Of a stretch of DNA of 64,000 nt, positions 36,454-47,300 are shown piece by piece (position 1 is the stretch's first letter; each line of letters opens with the position of its first letter). The stretch lies in assembly GCF_007860105.1 (NCBI RefSeq), contig NZ_SJPU01000002.1, positions 2,097,739 through 2,161,738 on the forward strand, given 5' to 3'. The position numbers and the translations under genes are program-made. Source of the stretch: Allorhodopirellula heiligendammensis (GTDB taxonomy: Bacteria; Planctomycetota; Planctomycetia; Pirellulales; Pirellulaceae). Under the pieces are notes generated by a model. The model was given only the letters and a program-made list of their open reading frames with translations. It was not told the DNA's origin and made no database searches.

Positions 36454-38124
36454 ATGTCTATCCCTGCAAACGAGCTCGCCTGCGAGCATCAAGACCGCCA
36501 TCCTGGTCCCTCACTCGGTTCGCCGATCGGAAATGGAAGTTTCAGCCGAAGGACCGCTCCAGCGGCCGGGCGGCGATCTTCCACGCGCCTGTTTGTCCCC
36601 GCGATCCAGCGCCGAATTCGCAGCCGGTTACTCCGAGCCTGCGTCGTTGTCATCACTGGACTTGCATTGGCACCCTGGCACACGAGCATCGGCCATTCGG
36701 AAACATGGACCAATCTCGACGGTGATCGGTCCATCCAAGCCAGAATGATCGGCATGTGGAACGATCAAGTGGTCCTGCAACTTGATGACGGGCGCAGCAT
36801 CAACGTGCCGATGGATAAACTGATCGCAACGAGTCGCATTCAAGCGGGCAAAATTGCGCAGCGGCTCAAACAGGAGCGAGCAGCGTTGACGGCACAGATC
36901 AAGGATGCCGCTGCGAAGGCCGCCGCTGCAGCCCCTGATCCGCTGCCGCTGCCACCGGAGGCGCCTACCTACCAACCGCCGGTGGCCGATATGTCGCCCG
37001 ACCAAGCACTGGATTCGATTCGCGAACAATTTCAAAACGGACACTTGGTCGTTATCTATGACGCATTGCCGCCAACGTATCGACAGCAGCTCGACGTTTT
37101 AACGCGTTTGGCACTCGCAAAGCTCGACCCCAGTTCCATGACCGAGCCGCTTGAACAGCTCCATGGGCTGGCCGACCTGATCGTCACCCGTCAAAACTGG
37201 ATCCGTTCAGATCCACACCTCTATGACGCCGTCGGCGGCAAAGGGGATCTCAACGCGACTGGAGAACTGTTTCAAAAGTTTGTGTTGCCAGCAGCTGGAT
37301 TGATCCGTGCTGGATTGCCTACCGATCAAGCCAGCGTGAAAGAGATTCGTGACATGGGGTTCGGGGTTTGGCTGCATCAACGCGACGAAATCATTGCCCC
37401 CTACGCGGCCCTGCTGCTCGAAGGCTACAGCTCGCCCGGACCACAGTGGGTCGTTGTCGAGACGAAAGACGACACCGCGCTGCTGGAACAGCCCGGTGGT
37501 CAGACGGCAACGGGGAACTCATCCTCTTCGCAATATGGCGAGTCTTACCCAGGACAAAACCGCCCGTCTGCAAATCCAACCGTGGCTTTTCAGAAAGTCG
37601 AAGGTTTTTGGCTGCCGGCGAACGTCGCGGACGGCTTTGACGGCTGGGTCAAAGAACAGACTGCTGCACTGGAGAAATACGACGACGGCAGCATGAGTTT
37701 GTCTGACTGGCTAGGTGGACAGTTTGTCACCGTGCCGAGCATTGCCAGCACACCCGCACCGACCAATCGACGAGGGGCTTCCGAGGCAGGCTCCTACGAC
37801 GAGTTCGACGATCAGTATGACGACCAATACAACTCGCCCGAATCGTCGGATTCCTATGGATCGCCGGGAACATCGAGTTCCTACGACGACTACGGATCCT
37901 CAGGTTCACCTGATTCAATGGGGTCTGCCAATGGGCGTCCACCAGCCCAGATGGAACCGATCGCGATCACGCCAGCAATGGTGGGCAGCATCCTACAATC
38001 GGTAGGAGATTTCCGATCGATGTTCGGTTCGCTCGAATCCGCCACCGATGAAAAGGACTTTCATGCTGCTGCAGAGCAACTGATTGGATCGATCCACGGC
38101 TTGGTTTCGCTGATCGGCTCGTAA
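36454..38124 (+). CDS. secreted SHD1 (SLA1-homology) domain protein
   Basis: I place the start at 36454 (MSIPANELACEHQ); the frame opens at 36346, antisense to the FNR gene. A hydrophobic signal or anchor (LRACVVVITGLALAPW) lies near residues 60-75. It is followed by the SHD1 domain (ETWTNLDGDRSIQARMIGM through VPMDKLIATS), a domain common in planctomycete exported proteins. The C-terminal part has a Ser/Asp/Tyr-rich low-complexity linker (near residues 440-500, QYDDQYNSPESSDSYGS) and a final helical segment. Function unknown; probably periplasmic or surface. Confidence 0.8.
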   Translation: MSIPANELACEHQDRHPGPSLGSPIGNGSFSRRTAPAAGRRSSTRLFVPAIQRRIRSRLLRACVVVITGLALAPWHTSIGHSETWTNLDGDRSIQARMIGMWNDQVVLQLDDGRSINVPMDKLIATSRIQAGKIAQRLKQERAALTAQIKDAAAKAAAAAPDPLPLPPEAPTYQPPVADMSPDQALDSIREQFQNGHLVVIYDALPPTYRQQLDVLTRLALAKLDPSSMTEPLEQLHGLADLIVTRQNWIRSDPHLYDAVGGKGDLNATGELFQKFVLPAAGLIRAGLPTDQASVKEIRDMGFGVWLHQRDEIIAPYAALLLEGYSSPGPQWVVVETKDDTALLEQPGGQTATGNSSSSQYGESYPGQNRPSANPTVAFQKVEGFWLPANVADGFDGWVKEQTAALEKYDDGSMSLSDWLGGQFVTVPSIASTPAPTNRRGASEAGSYDEFDDQYDDQYNSPESSDSYGSPGTSSSYDDYGSSGSPDSMGSANGRPPAQMEPIAITPAMVGSILQSVGDFRSMFGSLESATDEKDFHAAAEQLIGSIHGLVSLIGS

Positions 38125-38166
38125 TCCCACGCAGCAGTGATCCCTTTTTCATTTCCTGCCGTGCTG

Positions 38167-38202
38167 TTCTCTGCTGCTTCATTCTCTGCTGCTTCATTCT
38201 CT
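38167..38202. repeat. short tandem repeat, 15-bp unit
   Basis: TTCTCTGCTGCTTCA occurs twice head to tail (38167-38181, 38182-38196), then a partial third copy. It lies between two convergent gene ends; probably slippage-derived. Confidence 0.7.
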
Positions 38203-38227
38203 CCAGGCCCGGCGTAACGTTCGGTTG

Positions 38228-39667
38228 TTAACGAGAGGAGCCCTTGAGTCGTGACTCCATCTCGTCTACCAAGCTTTTGACGAGGTCGGGTTGCATCGAC
38301 GCCACATTCTCAGTTTCGCCCTGGTCGCTGCCGTGATCGTAAAGCTCCACAAATCCATCCTTGTGCTTGATCAACCGATGAGATGCCGTGCGAATCGTCT
38401 GGGCGCCGGCTTTGTAACTGATCGCGACGCCCCTTGAGCGGGAAGCATCGTTCATAACCGGCGTTAGCGAATCACCTTGGACCATACTCGGTTTCGGCAG
38501 TCCGGCTAGGTCGCACAACGTTGGGTAGATATCAATGCTTTCCACCAACGCATCCGATCTTACGCCGGGGTTGATCATGTCCGGTGCGCGAATAATTAGG
38601 GGCGAATGCAACGACTCCTCGAATAACGCATGTTTGCCCCAGATCGCGTGTTCTCCGAGATGCCAACCGTGGTCACCCCACAAGACGACGATCGTGTTAT
38701 CGGCTTGGCCGGACTGTTCCAAACGCTCCAAAATACGTCCGACCTGGGCGTCTGCGTAGCTGACACAGGCGGCGTAATGCTTGCGAACCGACGTGGCAAA
38801 ATCTCCATCCTCGTTGGGATCCATTCCCCATAGGTTGTACTGCCTGAATTCGCCAGAACGATGCCAAGTGGTTTGCCCGTTCGGTTTGTTGGGATGGGCG
38901 ATCGGGGGCAGTTCGGCGTCGATGTAGGGAGTCATGTAATTCGCGGGGGCACCAAAGGGCAGGTGCGGGCGGATAATTCCCACGGCCAAAAAGAACGGCG
39001 ATTGATCATCCGCGGTCAACTGATCGAGCTGCCGCAGTGCCTCGTCGGTGGTCCGGCCATCCGGATAGATCGCGTCACCACCGGTCGCTGACTGATAGAC
39101 ATCCATTTTCTTCGCATGACCGCTCTTCGAATTGCCGCGGATCTCCCCATGAGCCAGTCCGTGCATGGCACCACGCGGGTGTTGCCAAGGTCCACTGGGC
39201 ATCAGGTGCCGATCCCACGAGTTAGGCATTTCAGGAATGGATTCGTCATCCCAGTCAGGCCCGCCTCGACCGCCGGGATGATGCGACACCTTCCCCACCG
39301 AAACCGTCGTATAGCCGCGTTTTCGAAACCATGCCGGCATGCTGGGCAAAACAGCATCAGGATGTTCACCGATCTCCTTGGCACGTTCAAACAACGCTCC
39401 ATTACCGGCAGGACCGTAGGTACCCGTCAGCATCGCGTATCGCGACGCACCGCAGGTAGGCGCTTGCACGTAGTGCCGATGAAACGCACGCCCCGTCGCT
39501 GCAAGCTGATCGATATGCGGTGAATGAATGTATGACTTGCCAAAGCAATTCAATTCCGGGCGTAAATCATCCACACACAATAACAGCACGTTAGGACTCC
39601 GCGCTTGCACCTGTGGCATCCCGAGGAGTACCAGCAGCAAAACGCTCAGTGTGATTGTCGTCTTCAT
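38228..39667 (-). CDS. exported sulfatase, iduronate-2-sulfatase-like
   Basis: A Sec signal peptide ([22 protein letters not shown]) leads into a type I sulfatase. Metal-binding [15 protein letters not shown] is near residue 30. The formylglycine site is TCGASRYAM near residue 72, with Cys as the residue to be oxidised and Ala instead of Pro in the CxPSR consensus. [10 protein letters not shown] lies near 330. Sequence and length (479) match the iduronate-2-sulfatase branch abundant in Rhodopirellula, where such enzymes desulfate algal polysaccharides. Activation needs a formylglycine-generating enzyme, not in this window. Confidence 0.93.
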   Translation of the reverse strand: MKTTITLSVLLLVLLGMPQVQARSPNVLLLCVDDLRPELNCFGKSYIHSPHIDQLAATGRAFHRHYVQAPTCGASRYAMLTGTYGPAGNGALFERAKEIGEHPDAVLPSMPAWFRKRGYTTVSVGKVSHHPGGRGGPDWDDESIPEMPNSWDRHLMPSGPWQHPRGAMHGLAHGEIRGNSKSGHAKKMDVYQSATGGDAIYPDGRTTDEALRQLDQLTADDQSPFFLAVGIIRPHLPFGAPANYMTPYIDAELPPIAHPNKPNGQTTWHRSGEFRQYNLWGMDPNEDGDFATSVRKHYAACVSYADAQVGRILERLEQSGQADNTIVVLWGDHGWHLGEHAIWGKHALFEESLHSPLIIRAPDMINPGVRSDALVESIDIYPTLCDLAGLPKPSMVQGDSLTPVMNDASRSRGVAISYKAGAQTIRTASHRLIKHKDGFVELYDHGSDQGETENVASMQPDLVKSLVDEMESRLKGSSR

Positions 39668-39742
39668 GAGATAATCGAGAGAGGAGTGAGTGGGGGGGGC
39701 CTGGTAGGAGCCACCGTGGGCGTTGGCTCCATGTGATCGAGT

Positions 39743-40591
39743 TTAGGGCGTCAGCAGCACGACGGCGAGATCGTCAGGTTTGCCGGGGGAGTCAGCAACG
39801 GTGCCATCCATTCGCTGTTGCGCGAGCGATACCAAGGCGTTCATGCGTTGCAGCGGGGGACCCAGCCGAGCTCGTTGGCAGATTTCACTGATGTGTAGAT
39901 TGTCGAACAGCCCGTCGCTAGCAAGCACGATCGTATCGCGAGGCGCCAGATGAATAGCAGGCCCAATTTCGATGTGCATCGTTCGCGATCCCACCAAATT
40001 GGAAACGATATGTCGCTCGTCATGATGCATCGCCTCCTCTTCGTTAAGCAGTCCTGATTCGACCGCATAACCCACAGGCGAATGGGAAGTCGATTTCCAC
40101 TTAACTGCTCCGCGGCCGCCGACGAAGAGGGCCATCGAGTCACCGACTTGATACCCACGCGCGATGCGATTGTGCACCTCGACGACACAAATCGTGGTCG
40201 CGGCGCCCGTTCCCATGTCGAGAATCTCTTCGTTGGCCTTTTCGATGCCGTCCAGAATTGCGGGGCGGAGGTCGGACATGGACGGATGAATCGCGAGGCT
40301 TTCGGCGAGGCACTGCACTGCGATCGCCGACGCCTTGTAGCCCACGGGTGCACCACCAACGCCATCGGCGACAGCCATCACGATCCCGCCTCCCGGAGTC
40401 GATATGACAACGGCACTGTCGTCGTTCGGTTCCTCTTTGCCGGGACAGGTCTGAGAATAGACCACCGCGTTACCTAGCCAGCCGTCTGATTGGAGCAGCT
40501 CCGGAAAACCCATCTCGCTCTCCAGGAAAAATCGGGGCGCAACCCGATCGCGAGAGATGTCCCGCGCGAGTGTTTCGGCGATCGTGGTCAT
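39743..40591 (-). CDS. PP2C-family protein serine/threonine phosphatase
   Basis: The metal-dependent phosphatase motifs are in order: NDDSAVVI, MAVADGVGGAP (first DGxGG metal site), GDSMALFV, LASDGLFDN and the final KPDDLAVVLL. From the ATG at 40591 the protein has 282 residues and no membrane segment. It follows the kinase gene by about 60 bases on the same strand, the classic arrangement of a reversible Ser/Thr phosphorylation pair. The N-terminal 35 residues precede the fold and could hold a docking segment. Confidence 0.9.
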   Translation of the reverse strand: MTTIAETLARDISRDRVAPRFFLESEMGFPELLQSDGWLGNAVVYSQTCPGKEEPNDDSAVVISTPGGGIVMAVADGVGGAPVGYKASAIAVQCLAESLAIHPSMSDLRPAILDGIEKANEEILDMGTGAATTICVVEVHNRIARGYQVGDSMALFVGGRGAVKWKSTSHSPVGYAVESGLLNEEEAMHHDERHIVSNLVGSRTMHIEIGPAIHLAPRDTIVLASDGLFDNLHISEICQRARLGPPLQRMNALVSLAQQRMDGTVADSPGKPDDLAVVLLTP

Positions 40592-40653
40592 CGAATCGAG
40601 ACCCCATAGGTCGACCAAGAGTGGATCAAGTAGTCAGGCATCATCATCTAAGT

Positions 40654-41502
40654 CTACGCCGTCTTACGGCTACGTTTCGCAAATCGGCTGGCTTTTAAAC
40701 GAGATTTTTCCCAAGCAGCCGCCATTTTTTCTGCGTCGACGAAACGGTCACGGGGGCGGATCGCAACTGATTTACGGATAATGGCGACGACATCGGCATG
40801 CACACGGCGTCGCATCGCCGTGGCACCTGGAAATGGCCATTCAAATGGGTATTCCGGCCACTTTCCAGACAGCATCCGATAAGCGACCAAACCCAACGAA
40901 AACACATCACTTCGCTTGGATGGCTTGCCCATCGCCTGTTCGGGGGCCATGTATCCAAGTGTCCCAGTCCCTGACCCGCTAATTGTTTTTTGGGCGACTT
41001 TTGCGATCCCAAAATCCCCCAGTCGCAACCAATCATCTTCGAAGAGCATCACATTCTCAGGTTTGATATCACAGTGAATCACGCCGTGCTGGTGTGCGTA
41101 GGCGACCGCATCGAGGAGTTGCGAGGTGAACTCGAACGCGGTCTCAAAACTCATTCGATTTTTGAGTCGATCGTCGAGTGTGCGGCTGGCCAGGGGGGTC
41201 ACGATGATGAATCGCCCATCGATAAAACTGGCGTCGCGAATGGGCAGAATGTGCGGGTGTTCGAATCCCATCGTCATCTTCGCTTCACGCCGAAAAGCCG
41301 CAATTAATTCGTCTGAGACCCACTGGGCGTTCGGTATTTTGAGCGCGACCTTGATTGACAGTAACGTGTCGGTCGCCGCATAGACGTCTGCGAACCCACC
41401 CTGGCCGATGCGGCGGTCAAGTCGGTATTTGCCGAGCCGTCCCTTCACCCGCAGTGGTGGCAGTGCGGCAGTCGCGGTTGAAACCGATGTCGTTTTTTGC
41501 AT
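40654..41502 (-). CDS. Hanks-type serine/threonine protein kinase
   Basis: The 282-residue protein is essentially a bare kinase domain: Gly-loop IGQGGFADVYAA near residue 33, the VALKIP lysine, HCDIKPENVML with catalytic Asp, DFGIAK, and GTGTLGYMAPEQ in the activation/P+1 loop. It lacks the extracellular or PASTA domains and the membrane helix found in many bacterial kinases, so it is cytosolic. It is the first gene of a probable two-gene operon with the PP2C phosphatase. HCD in place of HRD is a mild variation. Confidence 0.94.
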   Translation of the reverse strand: MQKTTSVSTATAALPPLRVKGRLGKYRLDRRIGQGGFADVYAATDTLLSIKVALKIPNAQWVSDELIAAFRREAKMTMGFEHPHILPIRDASFIDGRFIIVTPLASRTLDDRLKNRMSFETAFEFTSQLLDAVAYAHQHGVIHCDIKPENVMLFEDDWLRLGDFGIAKVAQKTISGSGTGTLGYMAPEQAMGKPSKRSDVFSLGLVAYRMLSGKWPEYPFEWPFPGATAMRRRVHADVVAIIRKSVAIRPRDRFVDAEKMAAAWEKSRLKASRFAKRSRKTA

Positions 41503-41972
41503 GTCAGCGAGGGAGCTTAGGAACGTGTGGAAGTCATTCGCAGCGAGTGGTCCAAGGTTATATCAGCATTGTTTCAGCACGAGTAAATCGGTCGTTCAAT
41601 CGCGACAGTCCTGGAATGACACCACTGTAAGGGAAGATACGGCTCCAGACTGCTGCCAGGAGGGAGGACAAGTAACCTCACCCGCTGCAGTTCGCGAAAA
41701 AACCACCGAAACCTTCATCTCATGCGTTCTACCAATCGTCGCGGCACAACCGCCATTTTCTGGAACGCTACGGTACTTCCGCTCTGGCTTCGTACACCTA
41801 AATACGTGTCAGTGAACATCGTTTGGTCGATGTTTGTCGGTCGGGTCTGCAGTGCGAGTGATCCAGTTTTTGACTCTTCGTCAACGACATCTATTGTACC
41901 TAAAAGACGTTCCCACTCTCCTCCGAGGTAGCCCGAGTCTATCTACGAGGGCCAGCCGACAAAGATCCTTCT
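41503..41972. other. divergent promoter region between kinase and PEP-CTERM genes
   Basis: The 470-base gap has no supported gene. The only clear signal is the rightward promoter candidate at 41870; the leftward kinase promoter was not identified. Confidence 0.5.
41870..41897 (+). promoter_or_regulatory. sigma-70-like promoter of the first PEP-CTERM gene
   Basis: TTGACT at 41870-41875, 16-base spacer, TATTGT at 41892-41897, 75 bases before the ATG at 41973. Confidence 0.45.
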
Positions 41973-42899
41973 ATGTATATGCGACTTATCGCAACTCTAA
42001 GTTTAGTTACTTGCTTCAGCTTCCTAAGTCATACGGCATCGGCGGGTACTTTGCTGGTTGGTTTCCACAAGTTTGGTGATTTTGCGCGCGGCAAAAGTGT
42101 CACGCGAAACCCTGCGGATGAGGGTGTCTTCGCGGCCAGTTCGACGATTACCTATAACGGCGGTAGTACGAGCACCGGGGGAAGTACCGACAATTATTAC
42201 GGGGCCGACAGCGCTTCTAAATTCGGATTCAAGACGAATCAAACACCTTTTGATCTGGTTACCGATGTTTCCAATGGACCGTATCTGTACGAAGCGTCAG
42301 GTGGGAATGCGAGGCAGAACGCATCCTATGCCGCCAATGCCCCCACACCTGCCAATACCACTTCCACGGGTGCAGTCAGCACAGCGGACGGGCGGATTCG
42401 CAATCTCAACGGCACGGATATCTACCTCACCAATAGCTCGGACACACCCTATCTCATCGATAGACTGCTGTTCGATTCTTTCTTAGGGGACGTCTCGAAT
42501 AACTCCCAGAAGGCTGCTTTCACAAAGTTTCCAGTGAGCATCTTCCGGAACGATGGCTCGCTTCCCTCATTCAACGTCAAAGTGTCTCAGGGTTTTGCTG
42601 GCGACAATATGCAAACCGGAGAAGCTGTCAATCAGCCATTGAGTAACCCCATGTTAATTAACAACCGCGTCGACTACGGCGTGGGCACAGATTACATGGA
42701 TTACGTCGTTGAACTGGGGGGATTCATCCTGAACCCCGGCGAGTCCTTTTCGATCGGCTTCAACGTCGTCGGCAATGGCGTGGCTCGCGGCGACAATTTT
42801 GCCATTATTGGCCGGGCAGTTCCGGAGCCCAGGACAGCGTTCGTGTTTGCCGTGATGCTTGGATTAGGCGTCGTTGGACGGCAACGGAAGAAACGCTAA
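41973..42899 (+). CDS. PEP-CTERM sorted secreted protein (paralogue 1)
   Basis: A signal peptide (LIATLSLVTCFSFLSHTASA) begins the 308-residue product. The C-terminus has the PEP-CTERM tripartite tail: VPEPRTAF, a hydrophobic helix, then RQRKKR. Such tails are recognised by exosortase and the proteins are delivered to the envelope or extracellular matrix. The body is Gly/Ser/Thr/Asn-rich, with DEGVFAASSTITYNGGS and NGTDIYLTNSSDTPYLIDRLLFDSF, shared with the next gene. No exosortase gene is in this window. Confidence 0.88.
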   Translation: MYMRLIATLSLVTCFSFLSHTASAGTLLVGFHKFGDFARGKSVTRNPADEGVFAASSTITYNGGSTSTGGSTDNYYGADSASKFGFKTNQTPFDLVTDVSNGPYLYEASGGNARQNASYAANAPTPANTTSTGAVSTADGRIRNLNGTDIYLTNSSDTPYLIDRLLFDSFLGDVSNNSQKAAFTKFPVSIFRNDGSLPSFNVKVSQGFAGDNMQTGEAVNQPLSNPMLINNRVDYGVGTDYMDYVVELGGFILNPGESFSIGFNVVGNGVARGDNFAIIGRAVPEPRTAFVFAVMLGLGVVGRQRKKR

Positions 42900-43170
42900 A
42901 TCTCTCTAAGGATGGCATTCTGCCATACGAATCCGGTCATGGGCGGTCCGACTACCGCCACCGGGTTTACCCATTCCCAGCAAGCGACTAGTGCTTCACA
43001 TTAGTTCGCATAAATGGACTGAATGCGGTCGCGAAACGCACGAAAAAAACCGATATTTTTCCTGACCTTTTTTGTTAGTGAATGTAAGTTGGTACTTCGA
43101 GCGGCATGTCGCCCGCCCGCTGAGTGGCGTTGGCTGTCAAACGCTGGGCATAACCTTAGAGAGTACTACT

Positions 43171-44163
43171 ATGAAAATTCGTCACCTTACCATCCTGAGT
43201 TTGGCCGCTTGCGCCAGCCTTATTCCGCGCTCCGCATCAGCGGAACTGCTAGCAGGGTTCCATCAATTCGATCTGGTTACCCAGGTCGGGGTGGGTTACA
43301 CGAAGGCTGGCGCCGACGAAGGAGTTTTTGCAGCGACCTCGTCCATTACCTACAATACCGGCAGTACAGACACTGGGGGCAGTACCGATAATTGGTATGG
43401 TCCCGATGGATCGTTGGCGTATCCCGGCCCTGCGGGGGCTTGGACGCCTGCTTCGGGCGGAGCGATGACCAACCAAACCCCCATCGCTGCCAATAGCCCA
43501 GGTACGGTCAACGGCCCGTACGTTTTTGAGGCAACCAATCCCGCTGGCCTCCGTTTGGCCCCCGGCTATGCCACCAACGCACCGACGCCCCCCAACACGA
43601 TTGGCGGGGCAGACTCTACTGCGGATGGGCGAATCCGCAGTTTCAACGGAACGGATGTCCAAATCGAGAACAGTACGTCTACCACTTACCGGTTAGACTC
43701 GTTTGTTTTCGACGCGTTTGTGGGTGATGTTTCCACAGCCGGCGCCATCGTCAATATGGAAGATTTCGTGCTCACGTACTTCGGTGCAGACGGGTCGACT
43801 TCCTCCGCCAACGTCAGTGTGTCCGCCGGCTATGCTGGTTACAATACTCAGTCGGGCGAAGATGTTAACGAAGCGTTGGCTAACCCGCTGATTGTTAATA
43901 ACCAAATTGATTACGGCGTCGGTACCAACTATCTCGATTATGTAGTCAACCTGAACGGCTTTCTCCTGAAGCCTGGGGACATCATATCGATCGGGCTCAA
44001 CGCAACCGCCGTGGGCGGGACGGCTCGAGGGGATAACTTTGCTTTCTTCGGTACCGCAGTACCAGAGCCTTCCTCCACTTTGGCTCTCGGTATGTTGTTT
44101 GGCATCGGTGCCTGGAATCTTCGACGCAAGCGAAATCGCAAGCCTGCTGCAGAGTCGGCTTAG
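43171..44163 (+). CDS. PEP-CTERM sorted secreted protein (paralogue 2)
   Basis: The ATG at 43171 (MKIRHLTILSLAACASLI) gives a 330-residue precursor with a signal peptide cleaved near SASAEL. Its body aligns with the preceding gene over most of its length (DEGVFAATSSITYNTGS, TADGRIRSFNGTDVQIENS, NQIDYGVGTNYLDYVVNLNGF). The tail is VPEPSSTLALGMLFGIGAW followed by RRKRNRK, again PEP-CTERM. The pair arose by tandem duplication and then diverged, most clearly by a small insertion near residue 90. The frame upstream to 43072 is not coding. Confidence 0.88.
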   Translation: MKIRHLTILSLAACASLIPRSASAELLAGFHQFDLVTQVGVGYTKAGADEGVFAATSSITYNTGSTDTGGSTDNWYGPDGSLAYPGPAGAWTPASGGAMTNQTPIAANSPGTVNGPYVFEATNPAGLRLAPGYATNAPTPPNTIGGADSTADGRIRSFNGTDVQIENSTSTTYRLDSFVFDAFVGDVSTAGAIVNMEDFVLTYFGADGSTSSANVSVSAGYAGYNTQSGEDVNEALANPLIVNNQIDYGVGTNYLDYVVNLNGFLLKPGDIISIGLNATAVGGTARGDNFAFFGTAVPEPSSTLALGMLFGIGAWNLRRKRNRKPAAESA

Positions 44164-44356
44164 TTTTCAGCCCAAGATTCGGACACGATGAGTCCTCCGC
44201 CCAGGAGTAACCCGTCGGTGTCAACTCGAGAGCCCCGCGAATTGACGGGGCTGTTTGCACGCGCTGAACTCGGGGCGGTTGAATCTCACGGCGCGGCGAC
44301 ACGCTGGGGGGGGGCGTTCAGGCAGTGACAAATCAGCTACGAATTGCCCCGCCGAT

Positions 44357-47300
44357 TTATGCGGCCTGCTCTCGGTGAACCAGGGAGTAGACACACGGGA
44401 CGAGCACAAGCGTGAGGACAGTGGACACGACCATGCCTCCCAGTAGAGCACGGGCCAGCGGGATCATGGCTTCGTTGCCAGGGGCAAGCTGGAACGATAG
44501 CGGCAGCATCGATGCCACCAACGTCAACGACGTCATGAGAATTGGACGCAGACGAATCTGAGCCGCTGACAACGCGGCCTGCGACGGCGAGCATCCGTCG
44601 GCACGACCCTGGTTCGCAAACTCCACCAGCAGAATCGAGTTATTTACTACGACGCCGATCATCATCAGTGTGCCCATCAGTGATTGGATGTTGATGTAGG
44701 TGTCCGTGAGATACAGGACGACCAACACACCACCAATGCCTAAGGGGACTGCGAGCATGATGATCAGCGGGTCGATGAACGATCGGAACTGCGCCATCAA
44801 GACCAGGTAAACAAGTAGCGTGGCGACGGCCAATCCGACACCCAACATACTCATCCCCGATCGCATCTTTTCAATGGGACCACGCAGCGTTACCGCAACA
44901 CCGTTTTCAAACTCCATTTCGGCGAGCGTCGTTTCGATATCCGCGGCGACACTGCCCAGATCACGGCCGGCGATGTTGACGTGCACATCGTTAACGCGAG
45001 AGATATTGTAGTGAGCAATCTCACCAGGAATGGTAACGCGACTGACTGTCGCAATATTCGACAGTGGAATCGTTACCGGGCCGTCGTCAGTGGTGAGTGA
45101 CAGTGGAATATTGCGAACCTCATCGAGCGACTGAAACTCATTGGACTCGTACTGAACCCCCATGAAGAAGTCGACTCCCGTCTTGGGATCGATCCAAATC
45201 GTGGGGTCATAGCCGACGCTCGATCCAAGGGCCGTTAATACCGTCTTGGCAACTTCTTCTTGATCCAATCCCAGATATTTGGCACGCGTTCGATCAACTT
45301 GCACGTCGAACTGCGGATACTCGAGAGATTGAGCAATTTGCACATCTCTCGTCCCTGCGATGGGGCGCACCGCATCGACGATTCGTTCGGCGGCGTCACG
45401 GCATTGTTGCAACGAGCCAGCCGAAACCTGCACACTGATCGGTGTCGGCACCCCTTCGTTGAGCGCCATGTTGACGATTCCGCCAGAGACAAACATAAAC
45501 TCTTCCAGCGGATAGTCTTGGGACAACACCTCCCGCAAGTTTTCGACGTAGCTCTGTGTGCTAACGCTGCGGCCTTCCTGTTTTAAGTTGACGATCACGT
45601 ACGCGGTGTCGGGCCCCGCGTTAGAACTCAACACCGTCGAAAAGCCTGCCCCCTTACCCACAGGTAGTCCGATATTCGAGATGATGGCATCGATTTGCTC
45701 CTCGGGGATAACTTGTTTTATAGTCTCTTCAATCCGGGCTACCAACTTCTCAGTGTCGAGTAGCGCGGTCCCCGGCAGCGTTTTCAGGCGCAGTTCGAAT
45801 GACCCTGCGTCGACACTGGGGAACAACTCGGTCCCGATTCGCGGGAGGAGCACGAATGTCGCGCCCACAGCCACCACGATGACCAACACGCTGATTGCCG
45901 GTGCAGCCATCGCTCCGTGGAGCATCCGACCGTAGAGTCCGCGGGGTTGCGATTCGGCGCGTCGATCGTCCGACGCGAGGCTTGCGGAGGACTTCTTGCG
46001 GATTTTTTCACGTACAAACGTGGCGCAATAGGCTGGTACCACGGTCAGTGCGAGTAAGTAGGAAGCGGCGATCGTGAGCGTGGCCGCCAATGACAGAGGC
46101 AGAAACAGATACTTGATCATCCCCGTTAGGAACACTGCAGGTAAGAACACCGCTAGTGTTGTTGCGGTGCCCGCGAGAATGGCGCCAGACACCTCCTGCG
46201 TGCCGTCCCGAGCGGCGTCCATCGGCGACTTTCCCATTCGCGCGTGACGAATGATATTCTCGACCACCACGATACCGGCATCGACAACCGTCCCGATTGC
46301 CAACGCGATGCCACCTAACGTCATTACGTTGATAGTCTGCCCTGAGAATGCAAACCCCAGTGCACCGATTAAAATCGACAACAGGATGGTCGACACGATG
46401 ATGATGGTCGGGACGATGCTACGCAGGAAGATGAACACCACGACGGCAACGAGCACCGCGCCCAAGCCCACCTGCGTCAACAGATTGGACATCGCTTTGC
46501 GAATGTAACTGGACTGGTCGGAAACCAGCGTGACCTCGGTGGCTTCCGGGATGTCGCCCCGCTCCTTCATCAGCGGAATCTCTCGGTCAATGCCTTCGTA
46601 GATTCGATCGACGACCGCGATGGTGTTTTCGCCCGGTTCACGCAGCAAAGGGCAGTAAACGCTGCGGTTTCCATTGACCCGGACAATGTTGTATTGCAGT
46701 GCCGCATCGTCGACAACGCGGCCGACATCGCGGATAAAGATGGGACGCTCATCCCGCACCGCGATGGGAATCGCTTCGATATCCTCGATGTCGGGCAACG
46801 TGTTTCGTGGATGGATTTGGTAGTCGGTCCCTCCGATCGACGCGGTGCCACCCGCGAGCACTAAATTTGAGGCCTGCATCGCCTCGACGACGTCGGTAGC
46901 ACTGACGTGGTAGGCCCGCAACTTGTCGGGATCGACATACACCATCATCTGCCGGAACTTGCCACCGAAGGGGTGCGGAATTTGGACCCCCTGCAGACCA
47001 CCCATCTTGTTGCGTACAGCGTAGTAGCCGATTGAGTAGAGTTCCGATTCACTGAGGCCGTCGCCGGAAATCGCAGCCAGCACGACGGGCAAATTGGCGG
47101 GCTCGCTGCGTAGCGTGAAGGGATATTCGATACCAGGAGGCAAGTGAAACATGTCACTGGCTTCGAGATTGACGATATCGTTCATCGCCGAACTCGCGTC
47201 GGCACCAGCCTGGAAGAACACTTTGATGACGGCCGCCCCTGGAACGACACGTGACTCCTGGTGTTCGATCTTTCCAGCCAAGGTGAGGGCGCGTTCGACG

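Noticed and set aside
38167-38202. Tandem repeat as a possible CRISPR array
   Set aside because: Units are 15 bp with no spacers and no cas genes nearby.
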